From Cnuella takakiae (lineage in GTDB: Bacteria > Bacteroidota > Bacteroidia > Chitinophagales > Chitinophagaceae), in NCBI RefSeq assembly GCF_001953305.1, contig NZ_MTFE01000010.1, positions 3,813,945-3,855,440 of the forward strand: 41,496 nt of DNA, written 5' to 3'. This document shows positions 1-8,766 of the stretch, piece by piece. The first letter of the stretch is position 1; every line of letters begins with the position of its first letter. Under the pieces are notes generated by a model. That model ran no database searches. It worked only from the letters and a program-made list of their open reading frames with translations, and was not told where the DNA came from. A program made the position numbers and the translations under genes.

Positions 1-97
1 GGCTTACCTTCCGTAGTTACTACTTCCTTTCCCGTCTTTCCCGTCTCTTCTTAACACTCTTTTCTCCTTTTCCCGATTTCGGACTATACTAAATAAT

Positions 98-105
98 TAG
101 CTTTG
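98..105 (+). promoter_or_regulatory. candidate -7 box for the PBP1A gene
   Basis: TAGCTTTG matches the Bacteroidota -7 consensus TAnnTTTG. It ends only 9 bases before the ATG at 115, so transcription would start a few bases before the start codon and leave almost no leader. A weak T-rich -33 candidate (TTTCG, 77-81) lies upstream. This is a motif match only. Confidence 0.4.
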
Positions 106-114
106 GCCCTACGT

Positions 115-2556
115 ATGAAGACTTCTGTCAAGATCTTTTGGCGCATCCTTTTAGGTGGGCTGGGTTTGTTTGTACTGATTATTGTGCTTGCCATGGTGGG
201 TGTTTTTGGAAAACTTCCCTCCCTTAAGGAACTGGAAAACCCCAGCATCCTGCAGTCGTCGGAGGTTTATGCCGCCGATGGCACGCTGATGGGCAAATAC
301 TACCGCGAACGTGGCAACCGCAGCAATGTGGCCTACCGGGACATTTCCAAGCACGTGATTAATGCCCTTATAGCTACGGAGGACGAACGGTTTTACGACC
401 ATGCTGGTATTGATGTGCGCTCTACTACCCGTGCGGTGGTACTGCTGGGCAAGGAAGGCGGTGGCTCCACCATTACGCAGCAGCTGGCTAAAACCCTGCT
501 GGACCAGGGCAACCGCAACAAGCTGGCCCGCCTGATGGAAAAGGTGAAAGAATACATCGTGGCCCTGCGCCTGGAACGCAACTTTACCAAGGAGGAAATC
601 ATTGCCCTTTACCTCAACGCTGTGCCTTTTTCCGATAACGTGTATGGCATCCGGAATGCTGCGCGTACTTTTTTCCAAAAGGAACCTGACCGCCTTTCCA
701 TTGAAGAAGCTGCCCTGCTGATAGGCACCCTCAAGGCCAACTACTCTTATAACCCCCGCCTTTTCCCGGTAGCGGCCAAAGAGCGCCGCGACATTGTGCT
801 GGGACAAATGGAAAAAAACGACATGCTGACCGGTGCCGAGTTCAGCAGGCTGCGGGCGACCCCCATCCAACTGAACTACAAAAAACTGGATGAGAATACC
901 GGCTATGCACCTTATTTCCGCGAGGTGCTGAAAGACGAGGTACGCCAGGCACTGAAAGGCATTACCGGGCCTGATGGCGAGGAATATGATATCTATGATG
1001 ATGGTTTGAAGATCTATACCACCATCAACCCTAAAATGCAGGAATATGCCGAAGAAGCCGTAGCCCAGCAAATGCCGCAACTGCAAAAGTCACTGAACCG
1101 CCAGGGCAATATCCGCAACGGCAAGGTGTGGAACGGCCACGAAAACGTACTGGAAGCTTCGATGAAGGCCAGCGACCGTTGGGAAAACATGCAGGAAGAA
1201 GGCGCCTCGGAAGAGGAAATCCGCCGGACCTTCAAAGAAAAAGTGCCCATGCGCATTTTTGCATGGAACCAGAAAAGGGAAACCGATACGGTGATGACAC
1301 CGATGGATTCCATCAGGTACCACCGCCAGATGCTTCAAACCTCTTTTATGGTAATGGACCCGATTACCGGCGAGGTAAAAGCCTGGGTTGGCGGCATCGA
1401 CTTTAAAACCTATAAGTACGACCACGCCAATATCAAAACCAAGCGCCAGGTAGGTTCTACCATCAAACCCCTCCTCTACTGCCAGGCAATGGAAGAACGG
1501 GGAATGGATATGAACACACCCGTGCAGGATGTGCAGCAGTCTTTCGGTTCCCTGGGTCTGGTGCCCGCCACCGGAAAAACCTGTACCGGCCGTACCGTTA
1601 CGATGGCTTCGGCGCTGACCTGGAGCCGCAACTGTGCCACCGCATACATCATGAAACAGGTTGGCGCAGCCCAGTTTGCCGCATTCCTGGAGCGCATTAA
1701 TATCCCAACAAAAGTGGAACCCTTCCCCTCTATTGCTTTGGGTGCTTGCGACCTCAGCCTGTACGAAATGATGTGGGGTTATACCATTTTCCCCGGTCGT
1801 GGCTTTTCTACCAAGCCCACCTTCATTTCCCGTATTGAAGACCGCAATGGCAACGTGATTAAGCGTTTTGACTATAGCCAAAACCGCAAGGAAGCCGTAA
1901 GCGAAGTAACCGCCTATAAAATGGCCCGCATGATGGAAGGCCCCGTGACCATGGGCACTGCTGCCGGACTGATGCAACGCCTGGGTGCTGCCGAAATGGG
2001 TGGCAAAACAGGTACCACCAACGAAAACTCAGATGCCTGGTTTATGGGATACACTCCCCAATTGCTGGCAGGCACCTGGATTGGTTGCGACGACCGTTTT
2101 ATCCGTATTGAAAGCGGCCTCGGTTATGGCGGACAGGCTGCCCGCCCCATCTGGGAAGCGTTCTTTAAAAAAGTATATGCCGATAAAACCCTGGGCATCG
2201 ACCGGTCGGCAACTTTTGCAAAACCCGCCGACCTGGAAAACGAAATTTCTACGGCTGATATCATGGAAGTGATTCCCAATGCACCGCCTCCCGGTGCCGA
2301 AGGGGAAGACATGGGCGTTGGCAATGCCGATGATTTTGGATTGGATACTTCTTATGAGTTTATGCGTCCCGAATCGAAGGCTCCCGTAGAAGAAGATGCA
2401 CGCAAGCAAAACGCGCCTGCCAACCAGCAAAAACGCGATACAGCACGAAAGACAGCAGCACCCCGCATTGGCGAACAGGTGGAGGAGCCGCAAAAGAAAA
2501 AAGGACTTTTCCGCAAAGTATTTGGCGGCAAAAACAAGGAACAAAACGATTATTAA
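115..2556 (+). CDS. mrcA: penicillin-binding protein 1A, bifunctional transglycosylase/transpeptidase
   Basis: This class A PBP polymerises lipid II glycan strands and cross-links the peptides at the outer face of the inner membrane. The 813-residue product has a short cytoplasmic start, one membrane anchor (about residues 10-33), a GT51 glycosyltransferase domain and a penicillin-binding transpeptidase domain. The GT51 motif EDERFYDHAG gives catalytic Glu89, followed by TITQQLAKTLL. The transpeptidase shows GSTIKP (nucleophile Ser448), SRN (SxN box) and KTGT beginning at Lys631. The C-terminal tail is rich in Lys, Pro and Glu and looks disordered. The frame is open from a TTG at 103, but the ATG at 115 gives the normal basic-then-hydrophobic N-terminus. 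A strong hairpin follows the stop, so the gene appears monocistronic. Confidence 0.95.
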   Translation: MKTSVKIFWRILLGGLGLFVLIIVLAMVGVFGKLPSLKELENPSILQSSEVYAADGTLMGKYYRERGNRSNVAYRDISKHVINALIATEDERFYDHAGIDVRSTTRAVVLLGKEGGGSTITQQLAKTLLDQGNRNKLARLMEKVKEYIVALRLERNFTKEEIIALYLNAVPFSDNVYGIRNAARTFFQKEPDRLSIEEAALLIGTLKANYSYNPRLFPVAAKERRDIVLGQMEKNDMLTGAEFSRLRATPIQLNYKKLDENTGYAPYFREVLKDEVRQALKGITGPDGEEYDIYDDGLKIYTTINPKMQEYAEEAVAQQMPQLQKSLNRQGNIRNGKVWNGHENVLEASMKASDRWENMQEEGASEEEIRRTFKEKVPMRIFAWNQKRETDTVMTPMDSIRYHRQMLQTSFMVMDPITGEVKAWVGGIDFKTYKYDHANIKTKRQVGSTIKPLLYCQAMEERGMDMNTPVQDVQQSFGSLGLVPATGKTCTGRTVTMASALTWSRNCATAYIMKQVGAAQFAAFLERINIPTKVEPFPSIALGACDLSLYEMMWGYTIFPGRGFSTKPTFISRIEDRNGNVIKRFDYSQNRKEAVSEVTAYKMARMMEGPVTMGTAAGLMQRLGAAEMGGKTGTTNENSDAWFMGYTPQLLAGTWIGCDDRFIRIESGLGYGGQAARPIWEAFFKKVYADKTLGIDRSATFAKPADLENEISTADIMEVIPNAPPPGAEGEDMGVGNADDFGLDTSYEFMRPESKAPVEEDARKQNAPANQQKRDTARKTAAPRIGEQVEEPQKKKGLFRKVFGGKNKEQNDY

Positions 2557-2573
2557 AATATAGCTGCAACAGA

Positions 2574-2602
2574 AGCCCGGACCAAGTGGTCCGGGCTTTT
2601 TT
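2574..2602 (+). terminator. Rho-independent terminator after the PBP1A gene
   Basis: An 11-bp perfect stem (AGCCCGGACCA / TGGTCCGGGCT) with a tiny loop is followed directly by a T run, 18 bases after the PBP1A stop. Confidence 0.9.
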
Positions 2603-2736
2603 GTAGGTGTATGTAAAGGCATACAACCTTTGGCTTATGATGGTTGCAATATGTTTGGTGCAGCTATACAACAGGCAGGGTATCAAACAAAACAAAGGGG
2701 CTTGAAAAACAGTTAGGCATTGACGTGAGGTCAGCT

Positions 2737-2744
2737 TAGTTTTG
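2737..2744 (+). promoter_or_regulatory. candidate -7 box for the exported protein at 2766
   Basis: TAGTTTTG matches TAnnTTTG and ends 21 bases before the ATG. A TTG (2720-2722) lies 14 bases upstream, closer than the usual -33 spacing, so only the -7 element is convincing. Confidence 0.4.
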
Positions 2745-2765
2745 ATCCCTCAATTATCTTATACC

Positions 2766-3356
2766 ATGAAAACAATTAAAAATGCTGTACTCACCAGCCT
2801 TTTGGCATTAGGCGCAGCGGCACCTGCTTTTGCCCAGGAATCAAAGAAGGAATCCGAATTCCAGCTCTTATTGGGTGGCGCCCTTGAATTGGGGGGCGAC
2901 AATATCGCAACTGTTTACTTTACCAATGGCGAAGATCAGAAAGTAAACGCCGGCCAGGGTGGATCCATTGCGGTTGGCGGTCAATTGAAACTGGCCAATG
3001 CACCCAGGTTTTTGTTGCGTACCACGGTTGGTTTTAAATACCTGACCACACAGGCCGACAATGTACATATCCGGCTCACCCGCATTCCTTTTATTACAAC
3101 AGCCAACTGGATGGTGGCACCCAAACTGCGCATAGGCGCAGGCCTTTCAGCCCATACAGGAATCCGCTTCAAAACGGGTGGCATCGGTGATGATATGAAA
3201 TTTAAAGGTGCCGTTGGTCCTATTCTGGAGATTGCTTACAGCGGTATTGGCTTAAGCTACACGGCAATGAAATACACCGACACTGAAAAGAATACTTATT
3301 CCGCAAATGCAATAGGTATAACCATATCGGGTGTGGTAAGACCTAAGAAGAAGTAG
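2766..3356 (+). CDS. exported beta-rich protein, probable small outer-membrane barrel
   Basis: I do not recognise a named family. The 196-residue product begins with a clear signal peptide (MKTIKNAVLTSLLALGAAAP, cleavage probably after AFA-Q). The mature part is dominated by short alternating polar/hydrophobic strands joined by Gly-rich turns and contains no cysteine, as in small outer-membrane beta barrels. It ends in basic residues (RPKKK) rather than the aromatic residue typical of many barrels, so a periplasmic beta-sandwich is also possible. The frame extends to a TTG at 2742, but the ATG at 2766 directly precedes the signal peptide. It lies alone between two terminators. Confidence 0.7.
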   Translation: MKTIKNAVLTSLLALGAAAPAFAQESKKESEFQLLLGGALELGGDNIATVYFTNGEDQKVNAGQGGSIAVGGQLKLANAPRFLLRTTVGFKYLTTQADNVHIRLTRIPFITTANWMVAPKLRIGAGLSAHTGIRFKTGGIGDDMKFKGAVGPILEIAYSGIGLSYTAMKYTDTEKNTYSANAIGITISGVVRPKKK

Positions 3357-3370
3357 GAAAATGTGGTTAA

Positions 3371-3420
3371 TAAAAAAGCTCCGGAGCAAAGTCATTCGAC
3401 CCTGCTTTGGAGCTTTTTTA
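3371..3420. terminator. bidirectional terminator between convergent genes
   Basis: An A-run plus GCTCC on the left pairs with GGAGC plus a T-run on the right (AAAAAAGCTCC / GGAGCTTTTTT). It lies 14 bases after the 2766-3356 gene and 30 bases beyond the stop of the leftward yigZ, so it can serve both. Confidence 0.8.
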
Positions 3421-3450
3421 TTTATAGCCAATACTGCCGGCAACCGGGTA

Positions 3451-4047
3451 TCAGCCCTTCCGTACTTCCACCCCATGCAGGTCGCCGATGCGTTGCAGGA
3501 AATAAGGCTCTTCCGCTTTGGGCACGCCAATTTTAAGATTGCAAAACAGCTGCATTTCATTGTGCAGCACAATACAATTAAACTTCTTTACTACAATCAT
3601 CACTTCATTCATCAGGTCGTAGGCAAACTCCAAAGTATAATCCTGTACAATGGGCTTTTGAATGATGGGCGTAAGCTGGATGGCGAAAGAAGTAGCCGTT
3701 TTATAAGCATTGATCAAACCCGGCACCCCCAGCAGGGTACCGCCAAAATAGCGCACCACGATAACCGCGGTATTGGTAAGTCCCTTGCTGTCGATGGTAT
3801 TCAATATGGGTTTACCTGCCGATCCCGAAGGTTCGCCATCGTCCCCGGAACGGAAGTTATTACCATCTGTACCCAGGCGGTAAGCAAAGCAATGATGAAC
3901 CGCCTTGGGGTGTTCTTCTTTTAATTCTTTGATGCGCTTTTTGAATTCCTCCACCGACTGAATAGGATATGCATAAGCAATAAAGCGGCTGCCCCGGTCC
4001 TTAAATTCTGCCATCGAAGGCTTTTCAATAGTCTGGTAGTGCGTCAT
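3451..4047 (-). CDS. yigZ: YigZ/IMPACT family protein (UPF0029)
   Basis: The 198-residue product matches the IMPACT/YigZ family. The N-terminal domain contains the family signatures DRGSRFIAYAYP, SGDDGEPSGSAGKPIL and VVRYFGGTLLGVPGL. A short DUF1949-like ferredoxin-fold domain follows. Eukaryotic IMPACT regulates GCN2, while the bacterial proteins have no settled biochemical role. The frame runs up to 4125 and would overlap the DMT transporter gene, but the ATG at 4047 gives the usual family length of about 200 residues and leaves a 49-base gap. It is the last gene of the apparent ribD - DMT - yigZ unit. Confidence 0.9.
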   Translation of the reverse strand: MTHYQTIEKPSMAEFKDRGSRFIAYAYPIQSVEEFKKRIKELKEEHPKAVHHCFAYRLGTDGNNFRSGDDGEPSGSAGKPILNTIDSKGLTNTAVIVVRYFGGTLLGVPGLINAYKTATSFAIQLTPIIQKPIVQDYTLEFAYDLMNEVMIVVKKFNCIVLHNEMQLFCNLKIGVPKAEEPYFLQRIGDLHGVEVRKG

Positions 4048-4096
4048 GAAATGTGCGGTATGATCTTTCTGCTTTGGATGGTTGCAGCTTGCAAAA

Positions 4097-4978
4097 CTAA
4101 CCAAAAGCAATGAGGGCAATGGCAACTAAGGACAAACCAATACCCAGCCAGTTGATGCGGGACATACGCTCACCCAGCAGCAGAAAGGCTGCCACAGATC
4201 CTGCCAGCACAATACCCATATTGTTTACCGGTATGATGGCCGCGGAACGGCCAGGGTTTAATTGTAAAGCTTTCACCAGGCACCAAATGGAAAAATAGTT
4301 GGGAATACCAATGGCAATGCCGGCCAGAATGCTCCTTGGATTGAATTGTTGTTTGCCCCTTGCTACAAGTACAGCCAGCACAATGGAGCCGATGGTTGCG
4401 GCCGTAGCAAAAGAGGTAATCAGGTAGGCATTACTGTTCGCTGTATTCAGAAAACCCTGTTCTACATACTTCAGCAGGGTATCGAGCAAACCGGTAGAGA
4501 TGAACAACACAAGCGGGATCAGCAAGCGCACAAAAGGAGAAAGGCGCTGGTCGCCATGACCGGCTTTCCTGTCCGGGATACTGGTCAAAACCACGGCCAT
4601 CAGGGCCACGAGCAATCCGCCAACCTGTACCGCTGAGACCTTTTCGCTATAGAGGTAAATGGAGAACAGGAAAGGAATGACCAAAGAAAGCTTGGTGACC
4701 ACCGACACTACCGACACGCCAATCTTTTGTGCCGTAAAACCAATCAGGTTAAAAATGGATACGAACATGGTACCCATCAGCAGGGCCCAGTAAAACCAGG
4801 GTTGCCCTACCGATGCAGTATTTAACGGAAAGCTGCCGATGATAAAACAGCCCGTGATCACACAGGTGATATAATTGAACACGATGGCCTGCAACACGGG
4901 AATACCAAAGCGTTCCACAACCTTGAAAGAAAGAAACAGGTAGGCATTCAAAAGAATGGACAGAAGTAGATACAACAA
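4097..4978 (-). CDS. EamA/DMT-superfamily transporter
   Basis: This is a 293-residue integral membrane protein with about ten hydrophobic helices in two similar five-helix halves, typical of EamA-type drug/metabolite transporters. The substrate cannot be read from the sequence. The first codon in frame after the ribD stop is a TTG (4978). No ATG occurs until far inside the protein, so TTG is the likely start. It begins 14 bases after the ribD stop, which implies co-transcription and possibly coupled translation. A flavin-pathway substrate is one guess from context, but amino acid or metabolite export is equally possible. Confidence 0.85.
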   Translation of the reverse strand: MLYLLLSILLNAYLFLSFKVVERFGIPVLQAIVFNYITCVITGCFIIGSFPLNTASVGQPWFYWALLMGTMFVSIFNLIGFTAQKIGVSVVSVVTKLSLVIPFLFSIYLYSEKVSAVQVGGLLVALMAVVLTSIPDRKAGHGDQRLSPFVRLLIPLVLFISTGLLDTLLKYVEQGFLNTANSNAYLITSFATAATIGSIVLAVLVARGKQQFNPRSILAGIAIGIPNYFSIWCLVKALQLNPGRSAAIIPVNNMGIVLAGSVAAFLLLGERMSRINWLGIGLSLVAIALIAFG

Positions 4979-4992
4979 AATGTAGGAAAGAT

Positions 4993-6108
4993 TTAAAGGT
5001 GCCGGAAATAACGGATGGTATCGCCATCCAACTGCTCCATGCGCTGCAGCTGCTGGTGCGACAAAACAGGAGCTGGCAAGCCATGGAGCGCATTTAGCGA
5101 TTCGTTGGTGATGGTGCGGGCTTCATCCCATATACCGGCATCAATAAACGATTGTAGCATGCCGGCACCACCCTCCACAAAAAGACTCTGAACCTGCAAC
5201 TGGTACAAGGCATTTACTACCTGGTGCACCAGCGATACATCTTCGGTTACCTGGTAATAAAAAACGCCACCCTTTGCTGCACGCAACCGGGCAGCATCAG
5301 TTAAGGTATGTTTAGTAAGGCTGAACACGATGGTGGTAACGCTGCCATCAAATAACTTCAGGTGTTGCGGCAGCCTATTGTGCAGGTCGGGTACCAGCCT
5401 GATGGGATCAGGTCCGGGCCAGAGCCTTGTAGTGAGCGAAGGATCATCGGCAAGGGCTGTTTGTGTGCCTACCAAAATACCAGCCTCCTCGCTGCGCCAG
5501 CGGTGTACCAGGCGGTTGGATTGCGCACCCGTAATCAGGAGCCTCTTTGCTGTGGTCACTGAAGGATTGGACGCCTGGATATAATTTCCAAATGCAGCGT
5601 CACCGGCAATGTTGCCATCACCTGTTTGGGCCCATTTCAGCGTGATATACGGACGATGTAGGGTATGAAAACAAAAGAACCTTTTATTCAATTCCAGGCA
5701 ATCCTGCTCCAACACACCTACTACCACATCGCAACCGGCAGCCTGCAGTTTTTCGATGCCCTTACCCGCAACTAAAGGAAATGGATCACGGCAGCCCACC
5801 ACTACTTTTTTGATCTGGTGTTTAATGAGGAGGTCGGCGCAAGGAGGCGTTTTACCAAAATGCGCACAGGGCTCCAGCGATACATACATGGTAGCATCGC
5901 CAATCAGGTGCTGATCGCTTTCTTTAACCGAATCAATGCAATTTACTTCGGCGTGGGGCCCGCCATATTGCCGGTGCCAGCCTTCACCAATAATGCGGTC
6001 ATTGTACACCAGCACAGCGCCCACCATGGGGTTGGGCGCTACCCTGCCCTGTCCCATTTGGGCCAGTTGCAAACAGCGGTACATATATCGTTCGTGCTGG
6101 CTATGCAT
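4993..6108 (-). CDS. ribD: bifunctional riboflavin biosynthesis deaminase/reductase RibD
   Basis: RibD deaminates the pyrimidine intermediate made from GTP and then reduces its ribosyl side chain with NADPH, the second and third steps of riboflavin synthesis in the cytoplasm. The 371-residue product has an N-terminal CDA-type zinc deaminase domain with the HAE motif (His52, Glu54) and the zinc cysteines in PCAHFGKTPPC (Cys81, Cys90). The C-terminal DHFR-like reductase domain follows, with TLKWAQTGDGNIAG and the conserved FVEGGAGML near the end. The length is normal. No other rib gene is in the window. It is divergent from prmC across 272 bases. Confidence 0.95.
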   Translation of the reverse strand: MHSQHERYMYRCLQLAQMGQGRVAPNPMVGAVLVYNDRIIGEGWHRQYGGPHAEVNCIDSVKESDQHLIGDATMYVSLEPCAHFGKTPPCADLLIKHQIKKVVVGCRDPFPLVAGKGIEKLQAAGCDVVVGVLEQDCLELNKRFFCFHTLHRPYITLKWAQTGDGNIAGDAAFGNYIQASNPSVTTAKRLLITGAQSNRLVHRWRSEEAGILVGTQTALADDPSLTTRLWPGPDPIRLVPDLHNRLPQHLKLFDGSVTTIVFSLTKHTLTDAARLRAAKGGVFYYQVTEDVSLVHQVVNALYQLQVQSLFVEGGAGMLQSFIDAGIWDEARTITNESLNALHGLPAPVLSHQQLQRMEQLDGDTIRYFRHL

Positions 6109-6305
6109 TTAACCCGGTAAAAGTAGGAATAAAGCAATTAGCCAGGTTGGCGTTTACAATAGGGCGGGCACTCCGGTATTTGCATGCGCTGAAGCTATGT
6201 GAACACAATCCAATGCAATTGACCTGGCTCTTGTACCTAAAAACCTTGCCTGGCTGGGAATATAACCTGGATATGCTTTACAAGGAATGCAAAAAGGCGA
6301 TGTGC

Positions 6306-6313
6306 TATGTTTG
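6306..6313 (+). promoter_or_regulatory. candidate -7 box for prmC
   Basis: TATGTTTG matches TAnnTTTG and ends 67 bases before the prmC ATG, inside the gap divergent from ribD. If real, it shows that the open frame upstream of 6381 is leader rather than coding sequence. Confidence 0.4.
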
Positions 6314-6380
6314 CACAACTGGCAGCAAAAAGTGCGCAGCCAGCGGCTCTAAGCCATCCCAAAATATTAACCACGCCAAC

Positions 6381-7280
6381 ATGAACATTGCTGCTGCAGA
6401 ACTATGGTTGTCCAACAAACTGGCAGACATTTATGAACCTTCCGAAGCCATACAGATGGCCAGCATGGTAATGGAAAAAATCACCGGGCTGTATGGCGGC
6501 AACCGAGCTTTCCAAAGGGCCAAAGAACTCAACGCCGAACAGGAACAACAATTGAAAGCCTACTTCATCCGGCTGGAGCAACATGAACCCGTTCAGTATG
6601 TGTTAGGGGAAGCCTGGTTTTACGACTTCCCTTTGTATGTGGATGGCAATGTTTTGATCCCCCGTCCCGAGACGGAAGAACTGGTGGAATGGGTACTTAA
6701 AGATGTGCAGGCAAGCGGCAAACCTGTTTTTCAAAAAACGCCTACCGATGCAGACCGCACCAACCTGTTGAAGGTGCTGGATGTGGGCACCGGCAGTGGC
6801 TGTATTGCCCTGGCACTGAAAAGAAAAATGCCGCTGGCAGAAGTGTGGGGTTGCGATGTCAGTGATGGTGCGCTGAATGTTGCCAGGCGCAACGGCTCAG
6901 ACTTGGACATACGGGTGGACTTTGTTGGCCTCGACTTTTTGGATGAAGCACAATGGCGGCAATTGCCAACTGTAGATATCCTGGTTAGCAATCCACCTTA
7001 TATTCCGCTAACAGAAAAGGACAGCATGGCTGCACATGTAGTCAACCACGAACCACACAAAGCATTATTTGTACCCGACCAGGACCCATTAATTTTTTAC
7101 AAGGCCCTGGCCAATTTTGGTCACCACCGGTTATATCCGCAAGGCTCCATCTATCTTGAAATACACGAAAACCTGGGAGCAGCAGTTTGCCGTTTGCTGG
7201 ATGTAGCAGGCTATACTACCGAGCTGCGCAAAGACTTACAGGGAAGGGACCGGATGATCAGGGCGTCCAAAAAATTGTGA
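6381..7280 (+). CDS. prmC: release factor N5-glutamine methyltransferase PrmC
   Basis: PrmC methylates the Gln of the GGQ motif in peptide-chain release factors, using S-adenosylmethionine. The 299-residue product has the N-terminal helical release-factor-binding region, the SAM-binding loop LDVGTGSGCIAL (GTGSG at 136-140) and the diagnostic catalytic motif NPPY at 204-207, with IPRPETEE before the Rossmann fold. The reading frame is open back to 6147. The extra 78 residues do not resemble the family, whereas the ATG at 6381 starts a normal PrmC N-terminus. It converges with exbD. Confidence 0.95.
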   Translation: MNIAAAELWLSNKLADIYEPSEAIQMASMVMEKITGLYGGNRAFQRAKELNAEQEQQLKAYFIRLEQHEPVQYVLGEAWFYDFPLYVDGNVLIPRPETEELVEWVLKDVQASGKPVFQKTPTDADRTNLLKVLDVGTGSGCIALALKRKMPLAEVWGCDVSDGALNVARRNGSDLDIRVDFVGLDFLDEAQWRQLPTVDILVSNPPYIPLTEKDSMAAHVVNHEPHKALFVPDQDPLIFYKALANFGHHRLYPQGSIYLEIHENLGAAVCRLLDVAGYTTELRKDLQGRDRMIRASKKL

Positions 7281-7346
7281 ATGGCTACACGCCTTTGCAC
7301 TTGATTTGTTGGTAAAGCAGTGGTTATATGTATTTCAACCATCCTG

Positions 7347-7754
7347 TTATTGCGCATTCCTGTCAACCGACAACACCGTGCGGGCGTTGAGTTGCTGGCC
7401 AAGGCGCATTACACCAACTACATACTCGAGCGGTACACTCTTGTCGGCGTTGATCACGATGGTAGGCTCCTGAAGCGAATCGCGTTGCAGTAAGGGAATA
7501 AGGGCGGCCTTCATGGCGCTGTCGCCATCTACGCGGTTGGTACCTACAAAATAGGTTTTGTTGGCATCAATGGACACCACCACGGTTTGCTTGGCCTTGG
7601 TATCGCTCTTTGCCTTTGGCTGCGACAGCTTGATCACGTTGGGATTGGCAAGTGTGGCTGCAATCAGGAAGAACAACAGCAGGATGAACAGGATATCATT
7701 GAGCGGCCCGGTATGCACTTCGGCATGCGACTTTAACTTTCTTCGGATATTCAT
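7347..7754 (-). CDS. exbD: ExbD/TolR family biopolymer transport protein
   Basis: The 135-residue product is an ExbD/TolR protein. It has a short basic cytoplasmic N-terminus, one membrane helix (about 18-37) with the conserved channel Asp at position 20 (GPLNDILFILLLFFL), and a periplasmic domain. With ExbB it forms a proton-driven motor that energises TonB or Tol/Pal-type partners. The frame extends upstream to 7808, but the ATG at 7754 gives the standard N-terminus. It lies 96 bases downstream of exbB. No tonB gene follows, so the partner is encoded elsewhere. Confidence 0.9.
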   Translation of the reverse strand: MNIRRKLKSHAEVHTGPLNDILFILLLFFLIAATLANPNVIKLSQPKAKSDTKAKQTVVVSIDANKTYFVGTNRVDGDSAMKAALIPLLQRDSLQEPTIVINADKSVPLEYVVGVMRLGQQLNARTVLSVDRNAQ

Positions 7755-7850
7755 GGAACCGGTGATTTGCAAGATTAAAAAAGAATTGATAGGAAACAGC
7801 CGGAGCAAAAATTGCAGCGCAACTTTGAACTACCAACTAGTATCTCCCGG

Positions 7851-8549
7851 CTATCTGGTTGGTTCCTGCAATACATCCACAAACTCGGCACTCGCGGCTT
7901 CCATCTTGTTGGCGTTCTTATCCACCTGGGTGTTGAGGTAGCTGTAAGCGATATAGGCCAGCAAGCCGATGATGAGACCAACAGCGGAAGTGATCATCTT
8001 GGTATAGATACCGTTGGCCATGCTTTGAATGGTGAACTCACCGGTAGATGCCAGGCGGTAAAAAAGCTGGAACATACCAATGATGGTACCCAGGAAACCA
8101 AACATAGGTGCAATACCTGCAATCAGCGAAAGCACGGAGAGGTTGCGTTCCAGGTTGTACAGTTCCAGCTTGCCCACGTTTTCCATGCTTTTTTCAATGG
8201 CATCAATGGGTTTGCCAATACGCTGGATGCCTTTATCGATGATGCGGGCTACGGGGTTGGCCGTGTTCTTGGCAAAAGACCGGGCAGCGCTCACATTACC
8301 GTTGTAGACGTGGTCGCGGATGATGTTCATAAAGTTGGGATCCACACGACCAGCCTTTTGGATGGCGAGATAACGCTCTACAAAAACATAGATGGTAATC
8401 AGGAAAAGCAACAGCAGCGGGATCATGATCCAGCCACCCATGGTCAACAGTTCTACCAGGGAAAGTTTGCCATCGCCATTAGCGTCACTCTGGGCTACGG
8501 TTTGGGCGGCCTGCACTACCGTATCTGCCATCTGCAGCAGGTTCATCAT
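7851..8549 (-). CDS. exbB: ExbB/TolQ/MotA family proton channel with N-terminal EF-hand-like loop
   Basis: The 232-residue product is the stator-type subunit partnered with the downstream ExbD. It has three membrane helices (about 35-57, 130-155 and 185-205) and a cytoplasmic domain between the first two. The motif APMFGFLGTIIGMFQLF is the conserved ExbB/TolQ signature. Residues 22-33 just before helix 1 read DANGDGKLSLVE. This fits a 12-residue EF-hand calcium loop, with Asp22, Asn24, Asp26, Gly27, Leu29 and Glu33. By ExbB topology this segment should be periplasmic. The start is one of two tandem ATGs (8549 or 8546). Confidence 0.9.
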   Translation of the reverse strand: MMNLLQMADTVVQAAQTVAQSDANGDGKLSLVELLTMGGWIMIPLLLLFLITIYVFVERYLAIQKAGRVDPNFMNIIRDHVYNGNVSAARSFAKNTANPVARIIDKGIQRIGKPIDAIEKSMENVGKLELYNLERNLSVLSLIAGIAPMFGFLGTIIGMFQLFYRLASTGEFTIQSMANGIYTKMITSAVGLIIGLLAYIAYSYLNTQVDKNANKMEAASAEFVDVLQEPTR

Positions 8550-8630
8550 AAGGTTTTCAGTTTTATACTTTGTATTGCTTCTCCAAAAAACGCCCCTGCC
8601 CCTCTTTTAGTATCGCGGGCCGGGCCGCGG

Positions 8631-8638
8631 CAAAAATA
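8631..8638 (-). promoter_or_regulatory. candidate -7 box for exbB-exbD
   Basis: On the minus strand this reads TATTTTTG, matching TAnnTTTG, 81 bases before the exbB ATG. A GC-rich palindrome (CGCGGGCCGGGCCGCG, about 8615-8630) lies immediately downstream, in what would be the start of the leader. No clear -33 element is visible. Confidence 0.35.
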
Positions 8639-8694
8639 ACCGCCTAATCCACTCTTGACGGGATCGACCCTAAATTTTTATCGCTTTTAACCAC

Positions 8695-8728
8695 AAAAAA
8701 GTAATGGGCAGCTTTTGCCACCCATTAC
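8695..8728 (-). terminator. Rho-independent terminator after the SPFH gene
   Basis: On the minus strand an 8-bp stem (GTAATGGG / CCCATTAC) encloses a GGCAAAAGCTGCC sub-hairpin and is followed by a run of six T. It lies about 40 bases beyond the stop of the leftward SPFH gene. Confidence 0.85.
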
Positions 8729-8766
8729 CAGCACATTAGCAAATCGTTTTATCAACTCATTATTCC

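Noticed and set aside
6147-6380. Long N-terminal extension of PrmC
   Set aside because: The 78 extra residues do not resemble the family, and a promoter-like box lies inside them.
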